This document shows, piece after piece, positions 17,552-27,061 of a stretch of DNA of 30,288 nucleotides. The stretch lies in assembly GCA_001970955.1 (NCBI GenBank), contig MPUH01000898.1, positions 1 through 30,288 of the forward strand, read 5' to 3'. Both the position numbers and the translations under genes were made by a program. This stretch comes from Stentor coeruleus. Lineage: Eukaryota; Ciliophora; Heterotrichea; Heterotrichida; Stentoridae. The first letter of the stretch is position 1. Each line of letters opens with the position of its first letter. Under the pieces are notes generated by a model, which saw nothing but the letters and a program-made list of their open reading frames with translations, was not told the DNA's origin and made no database searches.

Positions 17552-17825
17552 ACCTAGAATAACTTAGAAATTTAGACACATGATGAAGTTTTTAATATTT
17601 TGTATATAGATGTTATATCATGAGCTTTGATGGGAATTTTGATTATATTTTTCAAATGCAAAAGAGAATTTAGAAATTTTTGAGGGTTGGTGAAGTGATT
17701 TGATGGAGTTTAAAATAATATGGAAAGGGAGGAGATTTTGTTGAAGAGAAAATTTATATGGAGAATATATAGTGAGATATTACATGAAAAAGGACTTATA
17801 AACTAAAAGCTTAGCGACTCAATAA
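17552..17825. other. Non-coding, G-rich 3' flank of RPL38
   Basis: No gene seen. The + strand is G-rich and nearly C-free around 17640-17760. Confidence 0.45.
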
Positions 17826-18049
17826 GAGAGGAGTCAATCCTGTGAAAATTTACGGAAAATTGATCCATATCAAGACATCTCAGCACCAGATGGATACAGT
17901 TTTTCATATAATAAAACAGAAAGCACATATTTTCATCTTCTTGTAAGAAATAATACAGAGCTAAAATACTGATGAAGAGATCTTTGAGACATTAAAAACA
18001 ATGGTTAAGCATATTAAGTTTAAAAAAATAACTGGCACTTTATTTTGAT
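17826..18049 (+). pseudogene. Short gene remnant, unknown family
   Basis: A 48-codon stretch (17826-17969) reads like protein, with DISAPDGYSFSYNKTESTYF followed by HLLVRNNTELKY. A shifted frame then continues with TDEEIFETLKTMVKHIKFKK to about 18047. A single frameshift would join them. There is no start codon and no recognised family, so it is probably a decayed gene. Confidence 0.4.
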
Positions 18050-18315
18050 AAAAAATACCTAGAGGTAAATATTAAACATATTTTTTGATAATCACTGTTA
18101 TGCTGATTTTTTTATTTTTTTAGATAGGCTAGGAAGATAATAAGGCAAATAGTATTTTAATACAAATTATATAATCATCTAATAACAGAATTTATTTCTA
18201 TTGAATAATAATATAAATATCATCTTATAACTATATTTATTATAAATATAATGGATCTAAGCATACATTTAATTATATTTAAAATAATTTAAAATAGATT
18301 TTCCTATCAATTTCA
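18050..18315. other. AT-rich spacer between two gene remnants
   Basis: This is non-coding, AT-rich DNA. I see no gene or repeat in it. Confidence 0.4.
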
Positions 18316-18489
18316 TTATAAAGGTTCCCAAGCTGCAAATCCCTGCTGTCTATTCACTATATGCAGCAATGTCAAAAGATTTCTTCCCTTCGCCATCTTT
18401 CCCATTATTTTCAATCTTTTCACAATACCTTTATATAAAACCTTGCTTTTCTGATCAAGCAAACAATACTTTACATCAGGTCTACATAA
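18316..18489 (-). pseudogene. Short C-terminal gene remnant
   Basis: The minus strand is open for 57 codons ending in TAA and looks strongly coding: CLLDQKSKVLYKGIVKRLKI, then a basic amphipathic helix, then LLTLLHIVNRQQGFAAWEPL. The upstream frame is closed by TGA, and no ATG lies near its start. The GF-x-x-W ending resembles helical W/F repeats seen in ciliate cytoskeletal proteins, which is only a guess. It is probably the last piece of a lost gene. Confidence 0.45.
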
Positions 18490-19353
18490 TCAATACAATC
18501 CTATAAAAATTTCCTAAAAATCAATTATTTTATATAAACCAACATAAAATTTATTATGTTTGCCAGTACAGTAAAAAGTCCTAATAATTTTCTTTATCTT
18601 AGATATCGACTTGAGTGAAATTTATTATTAACTTATCTTAAAGTTTATTTTTTGTGTTATTAGATATATGAATTTTGCTATATGAAAAGATAATGTTTAA
18701 AAGAATTTATTATTGAAATTTAACGCTTAAAATAATTATTAAATATTAAGTAAGGTTTGAAAATTTTCTATTGCTGATGATATTGAAAATTTGTTTTTAT
18801 TGCAAAATCCAATTAGGCTTTTAAAGGAAAGTAATAAAAAATTCATTTAAGTTTGCTTAAATATTAACATTAGAGAAAGAAGTCGCTTAAGTTAGTTTAT
18901 ATTAAAACTGCATAATTATTTATCTAAACAAGCTAAGCATCTTATCAATTTCAGTATAAAATCAAGTTTAAACTTCAAATTAAATATTTATTCTCTATAA
19001 AACTAAAAATTCACACAAATAATTTTACATCCATATTTCAAAAGCACATTCTCTAAGCTTCGAAATCAGTAATCATTTTCTAACTAAATCATAAATCTTT
19101 ACTATCTCCTACACCCTAATCATCAAATCCTTCTTCACTTACTTAAACNTATTCTCTAAGCTTCGAAATCAGTAATCATTTTCTAATTAAATCATAAATC
19201 TTTACTATCTCCTACACCCTAATCATCAAATCCTTCTTCACTTACTTAAACCCACAAAATTATCTTACCTCTTTATATAATTTCCAGTTTAAAAAATCAA
19301 AACCCCTTCCTCTATTTACAAAAAACTAATTTTCATTAATAATTAGGAATAAT
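18490..19353. other. AT-rich intergenic region
   Basis: No gene seen. From about 19050 the + strand becomes C-rich and G-poor, so the 3' flank of the FYVE gene is G-rich on its coding strand. An assembly duplication lies at 19048-19251. Confidence 0.45.
19048..19251. repeat. 101-bp assembly duplication around N at 19149
   Basis: 19048-19148 and 19151-19251 match apart from one C/T difference (TTCTAACTAAA against TTCTAATTAAA). Confidence 0.92.
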
Positions 19354-20079
19354 CTAAGCTATATCTAAAGCTGTATACTTTTGCTTAATCATTCGTCCTT
19401 TAGGCAAAATCAAGGCGAAATTCGGAGTGTTTTCTCTAGAATTCCCTTTTCTCTTTTCACTAAGTTCATTTCCACATGGTAAACAAACTCTTACAAGTTT
19501 CTCATAAGCTAATTCAGGTAAAGTTGACCTAAAAGGTGAGCATTTATCACAAACTGACCTTGCGCACTTCCTACAATGATGTCTTCTATAAACCAACCCA
19601 AACCCCAAACCACAATTTTCACAGCTTTTAGCATTTTTCCATTTCATTTTTAATACTCTTTTCAATGACTTTTTCCACTTTTTATAGTCATAATTACCTT
19701 TACAGCGTATCTTCCATGTCCTAAACCCTTTTGTAGACTCAAATTTGATAGTAAAAATATGAGTTTCTTCTTGTTCGCTAATAACCTCGAATTTGTTTCT
19801 AAAGTCAATTCTTTCGATTTCTCGGATATTATCAAAGACAATCAGTATGTTTTTTTGGTATGAAAATTTTAACTCATACCATTTAGAATTTGGCAAATGG
19901 CTTGAGGAAATTGATGTAGGTTTTTCTGAGGAGTTTTTTAGGCTTTGAAGGTTTTCTAAGATGAGACCGTCTTCTGTTGTAGAATGGGCTTTTGATGTGA
20001 CTTCCATTACGTCAAAAGTACTTGGGTTGAAAGAATTGGCCCAGGGTAATTTTGGCTTACTCTGCCATGAATTACCCAT
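19354..20079 (-). CDS. PH-FYVE zinc-finger protein
   Basis: The 241-aa protein has a PH-like domain (about residues 62-145: WYELKFSYQKNILIVF, HIFTIKFES, FRTWKIRCKG, YKKWKKSLKRVL) followed by a FYVE finger (about 147-205). All eight zinc ligands are visible: C153, C156, C169, C172, C177, C180, C199 and C202. The RRHHCRKC and VRVCLPC boxes, which contact PI3P, are present. The N-terminal WxxD box is replaced by WKNA, which may weaken PI3P or membrane binding. The protein starts MGNS, a possible N-myristoylation site. It probably works at endosomal or phagosomal membranes. It lacks a RhoGEF domain, unlike FGD proteins. The 5' flank is C-rich on the coding strand. The stop is TAG. Confidence 0.9.
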   Translation of the reverse strand: MGNSWQSKPKLPWANSFNPSTFDVMEVTSKAHSTTEDGLILENLQSLKNSSEKPTSISSSHLPNSKWYELKFSYQKNILIVFDNIREIERIDFRNKFEVISEQEETHIFTIKFESTKGFRTWKIRCKGNYDYKKWKKSLKRVLKMKWKNAKSCENCGLGFGLVYRRHHCRKCARSVCDKCSPFRSTLPELAYEKLVRVCLPCGNELSEKRKGNSRENTPNFALILPKGRMIKQKYTALDIA

Positions 20080-21702
20080 TATAACTATTGGATCTCTACT
20101 AGAAATGTGGCTGAATATGAAAGTTTGAAGTTAACAGAATAAATTTAAGGAAATTGATACGAATGGAAGAATTTGTGAGGTTAATGAAGTGTGGGGAATT
20201 GATAAGGAATTTTATGGGATTTTGAATTGTGAGGCTTGCTGGGTTTAAGATTTGAAAGGAGTATTATTGATTTTTGCAGAAGAGGATTTTGGGAGTTGGC
20301 TGTGGGGCTTTATTTAGTGTGCTATAGACTTTTTTTAAATAAAGTGGGTGTTGAGGGATGATAGAATAAAATATCTATAATGGAAATTAGTATATTAAAT
20401 ATCTTAGCATGATTTTAACACACTTTTACTATTTCTTAACTACTTGATTATTGATAAATTTATGAGATTCTATGAAATATTTAGCATGAAAGAATTGATT
20501 TTAAATATTTTATTTTTAACGGCAGATTGATTTTATTTTATCTTTATTGGTAATAATATCTGCAATACTTACTATATTCTGTGTAGCTTATAATCCATTT
20601 TTTCGCTATTAGTTTACATAATTTTTGTTAGTTGTTCTTAGGTGTTTTAATTAGAAAAAAAAATCAACAATACTTTTTTGCATTTCTAACAATATATTAG
20701 TTCTTCACTTTATTTGCTGATTTTAAGAGAATAAAACTATTATTAATGGAAATTTCAATCAGAAAAACAAAAAATACTTCAACCACTTTTTAAAACTATA
20801 AGAGTAAGAATAATATATTAGTCTTAATCGAATAAATAATTCCTATCATATATTCTCTATAGTTATTTACAATTATTGATATTTTTATTACTTTTTATGC
20901 TCCTTTTCAATTCTTTTCGATTATTGTAATTGACTCTCTTATGCTAATGCTAAACTGATTATTCTTTTATCTTTCCACATTGTTAAAAGCATTATTTTGA
21001 CTGAGAAATAGGGTGAAATTTTCGCTGAACCTTGTTTTATTACTTCTTTTTAAGTATATCAAAGCTTTTTTATTGTTTCAGTATTACTAACCGAGGAATT
21101 GAAAAAGTAATCAAAGTAATTGTACTTATTTTGAAACTAGATAAGTGATTGTGATTCTGGCACATGCTTATATCAACCTATTCTATTTTTTCTTAATTTT
21201 CAACCTATCAATAACTTGTGTGCTTTTCAGCCAAGCATCCATTTAAATAGATGCATAGTGATTACTTCTAAGGCCTTATATCAATTATTTAGAGATTTTA
21301 CTGTTATAAGGCTAAAATATTTTGTGTTTTAATAGTGGTATTTAGATATACTTACTAAGTGAGCTATATTTATGCTTGATTTACAATATGATAGCTTTAA
21401 TTTAATTCGCATTCTAATAGAAATACACCAATCTCTTTAAGATAATAGAAGAAGATAAAAACCCTTTATTTTACAAAATAAAAAATACAAGCCAAAATGT
21501 TCTTCACAAAACTAAAGATTCCTCTTTCCACAAAAATAATTAATACAAATCACAAACCCATAAATTCCTCTAATATTCAATATATTTTAATCCCAATCAC
21601 TCTTTATCAATTAAAAAAGCACATCAAAACCTTATAATAAATTACTAAACCCCACAAAACCCTCTCTCTAAAGTATCTAACTATTTCATATAATAAATAA
21701 AA
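20080..21702. promoter_or_regulatory. Long divergent intergenic region
   Basis: These 1.6 kb between the FYVE gene (-) and the channel gene (+) hold no gene I can see. The + strand is G-rich toward FYVE (20161-20220: 21 G, 0 C), near-neutral and very AT-rich in the middle, and C-rich toward the channel (21601-21660: 14 C, 1 G). CTTATAATAAATTAC and CATATAATAAATAAAA lie shortly upstream of the channel ATG. Confidence 0.5.
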
Positions 21703-23961
21703 ATGATCGAAGTAAAAAGGACCTTTCATGGTTTACAAAGAGGACAATCTCGTATTCGGAAAGACGACACCAACCTAATCTCCAAACGTGCCCTCTCTCA
21801 ACGAAAATCCCTACGCGACGAAGGGTTAAACTCAAAATTCCACTTCGGTGACGAAGCCACAGAAAAATCCTACCTTTTCAAATACGTTTTTCATCCTGAA
21901 TCAGCTCTAATTGTCAGTTGGGACATAACCGCAATGATTTTTATAATATACCAATCAATTGAAGTTCCATTTCGAATCTGTTTCGATATCCCTTTACAAG
22001 GTGCCTGGAATGTATTAGAGTTCATAATAACAATATCATTCATGTTTGACATATTACTGAATTTTAACACAGGCTTTTATTCAAGAGGATCATTAATAAT
22101 GAACCGTAAAGAAATAGCGAAAAATTATGCAAAAGGTTGGTTTCTTATAGACTTTTTCAGTACAATGCCATATACTTGGTTTCTTGATGGAGCATTACAA
22201 GATGAGAAAGCTGAGGATACAAACTTGTATAGAGCGCCAAAAATTCTTAGGCTAGTGAAAATTTTCAGATTCATGCGTATCTTAAAACTAATGCGACTGA
22301 CAAAGCTTAAAAGAATTCTTATGAAAATTGAAGATTATATAGCAAGTAATGCTTTGGCCACAGCTTTTGTTTTCCTTCGTCTTCTAGCTGTAGTGTTTTT
22401 TATTGCTCATTGGACTGCCTGTTGGTGGTTTTTCATTGGTAACCAAGACTCAGCAATTTATTCAACAACTTGGATAACTGCAGCTAAAATAATTGATAAA
22501 ACTTATGCAACTCAATACATAACATCATTATATTGGGCTTTTACAACAATGACAACAGTTGGTTATGGGGATATAACTCCATATACAATCAATGAGAAAA
22601 TATACGCTATGTTTACAATGATCTTAGCATGTGGGGTTTTTGCATATACTGTTGGGTCAATAGGTTCTTTAGTAAGTAAACAAAATGCTGTAGAAAATGC
22701 ATATAGGGAACAAATAGTCGCTGTTAATAGATATATGAAGAAAAAAAATCTTCCTTATGATTTACAGTTTAGAGTTAGAAGGTATTTAGAATATGTATGG
22801 GAAAATAAGAAAAAGAATAATATGGATGAAAAACAAATACTCAGTTTATTATCTGAACCTTTAAGAGATGAAATTTATACACATATACATGGTGTTGTTA
22901 TAAAACATTGTGAAGTGTTTAAGATTTATGATTTACATTTTATATCACTTCTTACAAAAGCTTTAGAAAGTGAAACTTTTGCTCCTGGGGATATTATTTT
23001 TCAAGATGGGGAGTTTTCAAATAAGATGTATTTTATACAGAATGGGACTGTGGATATTTATCAGAAAGCTACAAATTCGGTGTATTCGGAGTTGGGGGCT
23101 AAGTGTTATTTTGGAGAAATTGCTTTTTTTATTGAGAAATCTAGGTGTGCGTCGGCTAAGTGTATGGATTTTGTTGACTTGTTGAGTTTGTCGAGGAATA
23201 ATGTTAATTATTTGTTAGAGAAGTTCCCTGATGCTATGCAAGCGACGAATATGCTGGTGTTGCAGTGCAGTGATGGGAATTTGTCGGAATTGCTTGTTAG
23301 GTGTTATGTATGCAATGAACTAGGCCACGTAGCTCTTTTTTGTCGTAAAATTCTTCTTAACAACGATTACATGGACACAAAACAGCGTTGGTTACGTAAA
23401 CGCCAAGAACTCCTAACAAAAACCATCGACCCATCTACTCATAATGAGCCTGCTTTTCTTCGTAAGCCTCGTTCAGTCAAAAGAAACCGTTACGATTTCA
23501 AACATATTGTCGGCGTTCCAAGACCAGCCGAGAAAATTTTCCCAGACGAGTCCGGCCTGGTGCCAAAAATCAAGAAATTTCTTGAACGTCCAGCTAGAGG
23601 CGATGCCCTAAGTACAAACAATACAGTAAACTCAGCAAATGAGACACCACAAGTAATGAAACTAGTTGTAAAACAAAAAAGTGGTCCAAAATATTCAATG
23701 ATTTATAGAGATAGTGAAAGTAGTGATGAAGATTATGAAGAAGAATTCGATTTTTCTGTAACAAGGAAATTTAAAAGCATTCTTATCAATGGAAAAATGG
23801 AAAATAGTGACCCTGCAGCCAATGTTGCTGATAATGGGAGAAGAAAAAGCAAAATCATTCATTCAATGCCTATGCAGAAGTATAAAAGATATAAGAATGA
23901 CTCAAACCCAACACCTTTTAATACTATAGATGAAGGCTATGAAGCTGATTCGGACTCATAA
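21703..23961 (+). CDS. Cyclic-nucleotide-binding K+ channel with CCHC zinc knuckle
   Basis: The 752-aa protein belongs to the EAG/HCN/CNG-like superfamily in the plasma or ciliary membrane. An N-terminal cytosolic segment precedes S1 (about residue 70). The S4 is rich in Arg/Lys (ILRLVKIFRFMRILKLMRLT), and the pore has the K+ filter GYGD at residues 287-290. S6 is followed by a C-linker (FRVRRYLEYVWENKKK) and a cyclic-nucleotide-binding domain at about 410-520. In the phosphate-binding cassette both key residues are present (FGE with E472; R481), so ligand binding is plausible. Immediately after it lies a zinc knuckle, C534-x2-C537-x4-H542-x4-C547 (CYVCNELGHVALFC), unusual for this family. 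The tail is basic, then acidic. The ORF is intact, with a sharp change of codon composition near 23.3 kb. A paralogue is at 27043-29181. Confidence 0.92.
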   Translation: MIEVKRTFHGLQRGQSRIRKDDTNLISKRALSQRKSLRDEGLNSKFHFGDEATEKSYLFKYVFHPESALIVSWDITAMIFIIYQSIEVPFRICFDIPLQGAWNVLEFIITISFMFDILLNFNTGFYSRGSLIMNRKEIAKNYAKGWFLIDFFSTMPYTWFLDGALQDEKAEDTNLYRAPKILRLVKIFRFMRILKLMRLTKLKRILMKIEDYIASNALATAFVFLRLLAVVFFIAHWTACWWFFIGNQDSAIYSTTWITAAKIIDKTYATQYITSLYWAFTTMTTVGYGDITPYTINEKIYAMFTMILACGVFAYTVGSIGSLVSKQNAVENAYREQIVAVNRYMKKKNLPYDLQFRVRRYLEYVWENKKKNNMDEKQILSLLSEPLRDEIYTHIHGVVIKHCEVFKIYDLHFISLLTKALESETFAPGDIIFQDGEFSNKMYFIQNGTVDIYQKATNSVYSELGAKCYFGEIAFFIEKSRCASAKCMDFVDLLSLSRNNVNYLLEKFPDAMQATNMLVLQCSDGNLSELLVRCYVCNELGHVALFCRKILLNNDYMDTKQRWLRKRQELLTKTIDPSTHNEPAFLRKPRSVKRNRYDFKHIVGVPRPAEKIFPDESGLVPKIKKFLERPARGDALSTNNTVNSANETPQVMKLVVKQKSGPKYSMIYRDSESSDEDYEEEFDFSVTRKFKSILINGKMENSDPAANVADNGRRKSKIIHSMPMQKYKRYKNDSNPTPFNTIDEGYEADSDS

Positions 23962-24049
23962 AGGTTTAATATTATTATATAATGTTGTTATGGTATTAAC
24001 TTTTTAAGGTGATTTTTGAGTAGACTTTTATTTCATTAAAGACACAATA

Positions 24050-24358
24050 ATGAATGAGTTTATTTGCCAAGAAAATGGTTGTGGGAAAAGTTATGCTAAT
24101 CCATACAATTTAAAGAGACACCAAGTTTTGAAGCATTTGAAGACTAAACATTTTGTATGTAGTCTATGTGAAAAAGAGCTTTCATCACATCAGAACTTGA
24201 AAGAACATGAGTTTATGCATAAAGGCGAAAAACCTTATAGATGTGAGATTTGCGATGCTAAGTTTAGGTATTGCAGCCAGATTACTAATCATAAGAAACT
24301 TCACTTGAAAATCAAGAATTGCCTTAATTTTAAAGAACTTAAAGTATTGAGTATTTAG
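24050..24358 (+). CDS. Three-finger C2H2 zinc-finger protein, 102 aa
   Basis: Three consecutive classical C2H2 fingers make up almost the whole protein: FICQENGCGKSYANPYNLKR with HQVLKH; FVCSLCEKELSSHQNLKEHE with a HKGEKPY linker; and YRCEICDAKFRYCSQITNHK with LH. The linker and spacing indicate nucleic-acid binding, as a small transcription factor or TFIIIA-like protein. No other domain is present. The ATG lies 88 bp after the channel stop on the same strand. The stop is TAG. Confidence 0.88.
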   Translation: MNEFICQENGCGKSYANPYNLKRHQVLKHLKTKHFVCSLCEKELSSHQNLKEHEFMHKGEKPYRCEICDAKFRYCSQITNHKKLHLKIKNCLNFKELKVLSI

Positions 24359-25524
24359 CTTACTGATTTGCTGACTGGAGCTGAGAATTGTGATTGGCTT
24401 AAAGATGATGCTTGGAATACTGGCTTGAAGATACTATGGGAACTTGATAAGGAAATCTGAAAGAAAATGATTAGATAATTAATATAGGGAAGTGTAGGAT
24501 TGACTATTGTTAAAGATTGGAGATGGGTTTAAAGTGGAAGGTTAGAAGGGATTATTGTGAAGATGATAGACTTATGATATTTTAAGATATTATTAGTTGA
24601 GTTTATATTGTTAAACTACTTAGAAAATTAAAATTAAGTTGATTTTAGCTTTAAAAACTTTAAAAGAATTCCAATTGCTAAATTAACATAAGCATTTTCT
24701 AAAAATTTCCAGATTTTTCTAATTCTTTCTGCTCATCCTATAATGACAAAGGCTCATAAAAACACTTCCATCAAAAAACTAGGCGAATAAAATGGTTAAA
24801 ATTTGCATTTGTCTATAAACAATTTATATTTTCCATCAAATTTTAACTTTATAACTCTAATTGCATATTTAAATCATTTTTTATCCAAAAAGCATGATAA
24901 AATTTCTTATAATTCTAAATTTTTTAGTTTGAGAAGTATTTAATGCATTAAATTACTATAAAAAACCAATATCCAAAGTTTTTTAGACATAAAATTTTTG
25001 TCGATTAATATTGAATAATAGGTTCAAAAGTAAATATTTTAATCTTTTTCAATAAATACAATATAAAAAAAAGTTCAATATCAGAATGAAGCCCAAAAAC
25101 TACACTAAAAAGCTTATGCATCATAGAAAAAAAAAACGCAACAAAGATTTATTTAATGTCGTCTCCAGCTTTATAAATATTTACATTATATTTTTTTACA
25201 GTCAACAATATTATTTCGAACCAGAAATCATGTTTACCCATCTAAAAACTGTCTAAAGATTGTATTTTTACAATCAAAATCACTAGATAATTTTCATATT
25301 CTTATTATTAAAACTTCTATGCTTTAACATCTTAATGTTATTTTAATAAAAATACACCATCTTCCAACATTTATCATCTCCACAAGCTTCAAATATCATG
25401 AAAATCCTATTATAATCCTCTTCCTATTAGCACCATTCTATATGATCACATATTAAATTCCCAAAGTTTTTGAAATCTTCTCTTCATCTTATCGAAACTA
25501 TCTAAAAATTCATAAAATTTCAAT
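24359..25524. other. Intergenic, AT-rich
   Basis: No gene seen. The first 200 bp are G-rich and C-poor on the + strand (24481-24540: 20 G, 1 C), then the composition flips to C-rich from about 24.7 kb. The last 150 bp are the C-rich leader of the 25525 gene. Confidence 0.45.
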
Positions 25525-26664
25525 ATGAAATCTTCAATATCAAGTGAAAACGATCTTATAACCAGATTGCAGACCCTTTACGAGAATACAAAAATAACAG
25601 GCCCATCCTCATGCCGTAAGCCAAAATCCGACTTCTACACTTCGCCTCTTTCAACTTTAAAACTAAACCGCGTGAAAACAAACCAACCTTTAGAAGGGTT
25701 TTCAGATACGAGTTTCTATGAAAAATATAGTCGGATATGGCAAAAATCGACTATTCCTCAAGTAAACATAAATTTCCTATCTTTAGCTATTAAAAAAATC
25801 AAACAAAGGATATTAGGAAATACTTGGAGGGCTTTAAAAACTCAAAAAGAAGACCCTTTAGCTTTTACTTATTGTATAAAATGCGGAAATATAGGTCTAA
25901 GTCTATTAACAACATCAACACAAGACTCTTTATCCCCAAGGTTTATGGGGAAAATCAAAAGCATTTTACCTAAAAGGCCTACAAAGGTCATAGAGACTAG
26001 TAAAATCAGACAAGAGCCTAAGTTTCAGTTGGAAATGTCCCCAAAAATTGTTAGGAAAGGCTATGAGAAAAGTAGCCTGGATATGTACTCAGAAGATTTG
26101 ATTTCGCCTGAGAAGAAAAATCCTATAAATGATTTGAGTGAAATCCGCCCGAACCCTTATTTTTTAAGCTCTTTAAGCTCTCCTGAACAGTTCCATAAGA
26201 CACTAAGGGAAAATAGGATAAGGAAAACTAAGGAAGAAGTGTCTTTTGAAATCAGTAGGGACTCTGTGGATTATATAAGGGAAAACTCAGCTTATATAAA
26301 CTTGCCTAAGCAAATGGTTCCAAAGCTGAATTTCACAGAAATTGCCACGAGTAGTAAAAGTAGAAATCCTGAGGTAAAGGAAATTGTGAACTTTTTTATT
26401 AAAAAAAGCAAAAATCATGTGAAATGGGCATTTGGGAAACTTAAAATTACAGGCGAAAACTCAGGGGTTTTTGGGAAGGTAAGGGCAAACAACCTGCCTA
26501 TAGGGAAAAATGAGAAAATTGGCAATCTAGCTACAGTGCAAATGAAGATGATTACGAATAGCAAAAGAACTGCTTTTCAAATACTATATTCAAGGCTAGA
26601 GAAGTTCATTTTTAGAAGGAAAATGCAAGGATTTTACTGTATTTCTGAGTTTTTATATAGATAA
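25525..26664 (+). CDS. Hypothetical basic protein, 379 aa
   Basis: The frame is intact from ATG to TAA. I do not recognise the family. It is basic with Ser/Pro-rich stretches and several short amphipathic helices ending in Trp or Phe: IKKIKQRILGNTWRALK (about residue 90), FFIKKSKNHVKWAFGKLK (about 290) and TAFQILYSRLEKFIFRRKMQ with GFYCI (about 350). These resemble loosely spaced centrin-binding (Sfi1-like) repeats, which would suit a heterotrich with large centrin fibres, but the match is by eye and weak. A single CIKCG pair is not a full zinc finger. There are no membrane segments. Confidence 0.65.
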   Translation: MKSSISSENDLITRLQTLYENTKITGPSSCRKPKSDFYTSPLSTLKLNRVKTNQPLEGFSDTSFYEKYSRIWQKSTIPQVNINFLSLAIKKIKQRILGNTWRALKTQKEDPLAFTYCIKCGNIGLSLLTTSTQDSLSPRFMGKIKSILPKRPTKVIETSKIRQEPKFQLEMSPKIVRKGYEKSSLDMYSEDLISPEKKNPINDLSEIRPNPYFLSSLSSPEQFHKTLRENRIRKTKEEVSFEISRDSVDYIRENSAYINLPKQMVPKLNFTEIATSSKSRNPEVKEIVNFFIKKSKNHVKWAFGKLKITGENSGVFGKVRANNLPIGKNEKIGNLATVQMKMITNSKRTAFQILYSRLEKFIFRRKMQGFYCISEFLYR

Positions 26665-27042
26665 TATTATACAATGATAGATTTTTATCTAATTTTATAG
26701 TAAATTTTGCTTTTAAAGTTGGCTTTTATGTTTTTCTATCAAGTGTTATTTTTTTCAATTTTTTTTTGAAAAAAATATGAAAACTTTACTTCTTATGATT
26801 TTAAAGTAGGGACTTTATGATATGTTGGCTTTTGTAAAGATTTCTTACGTATCTTCAGCTTAAGAGTTGTTTTGATTCTAGAGCGGTATGTATTTAATGG
26901 TGTTATATTTACTCTTTTTATCCCATAATTATAATTCTCATATGCTATATTAATTAGCCTCATTATTCACTCTTAGGAATCNGGGTGTTATATTTACTTA
27001 TCCCATAATTATAATTCTCATATGCTATATTAATTAGCCTCA
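26665..27042. other. Convergent 3' region
   Basis: This is a short T-rich spacer between two converging genes. No gene is seen. It contains part of an assembly duplication around the N at 26982. Confidence 0.5.
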
Positions 27043-27061
27043 TTATTCACTCTTAGGAATC
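26899..27061. repeat. About 80-bp assembly duplication around N at 26982
   Basis: 26899-26981 and 26984-27061 match except for a 5-bp indel (TTTACTCTTTTTATCCC against TTTACTTATCCC). The last codons of the minus-strand channel lie in the right copy, and the frame is unaffected. Confidence 0.9.
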
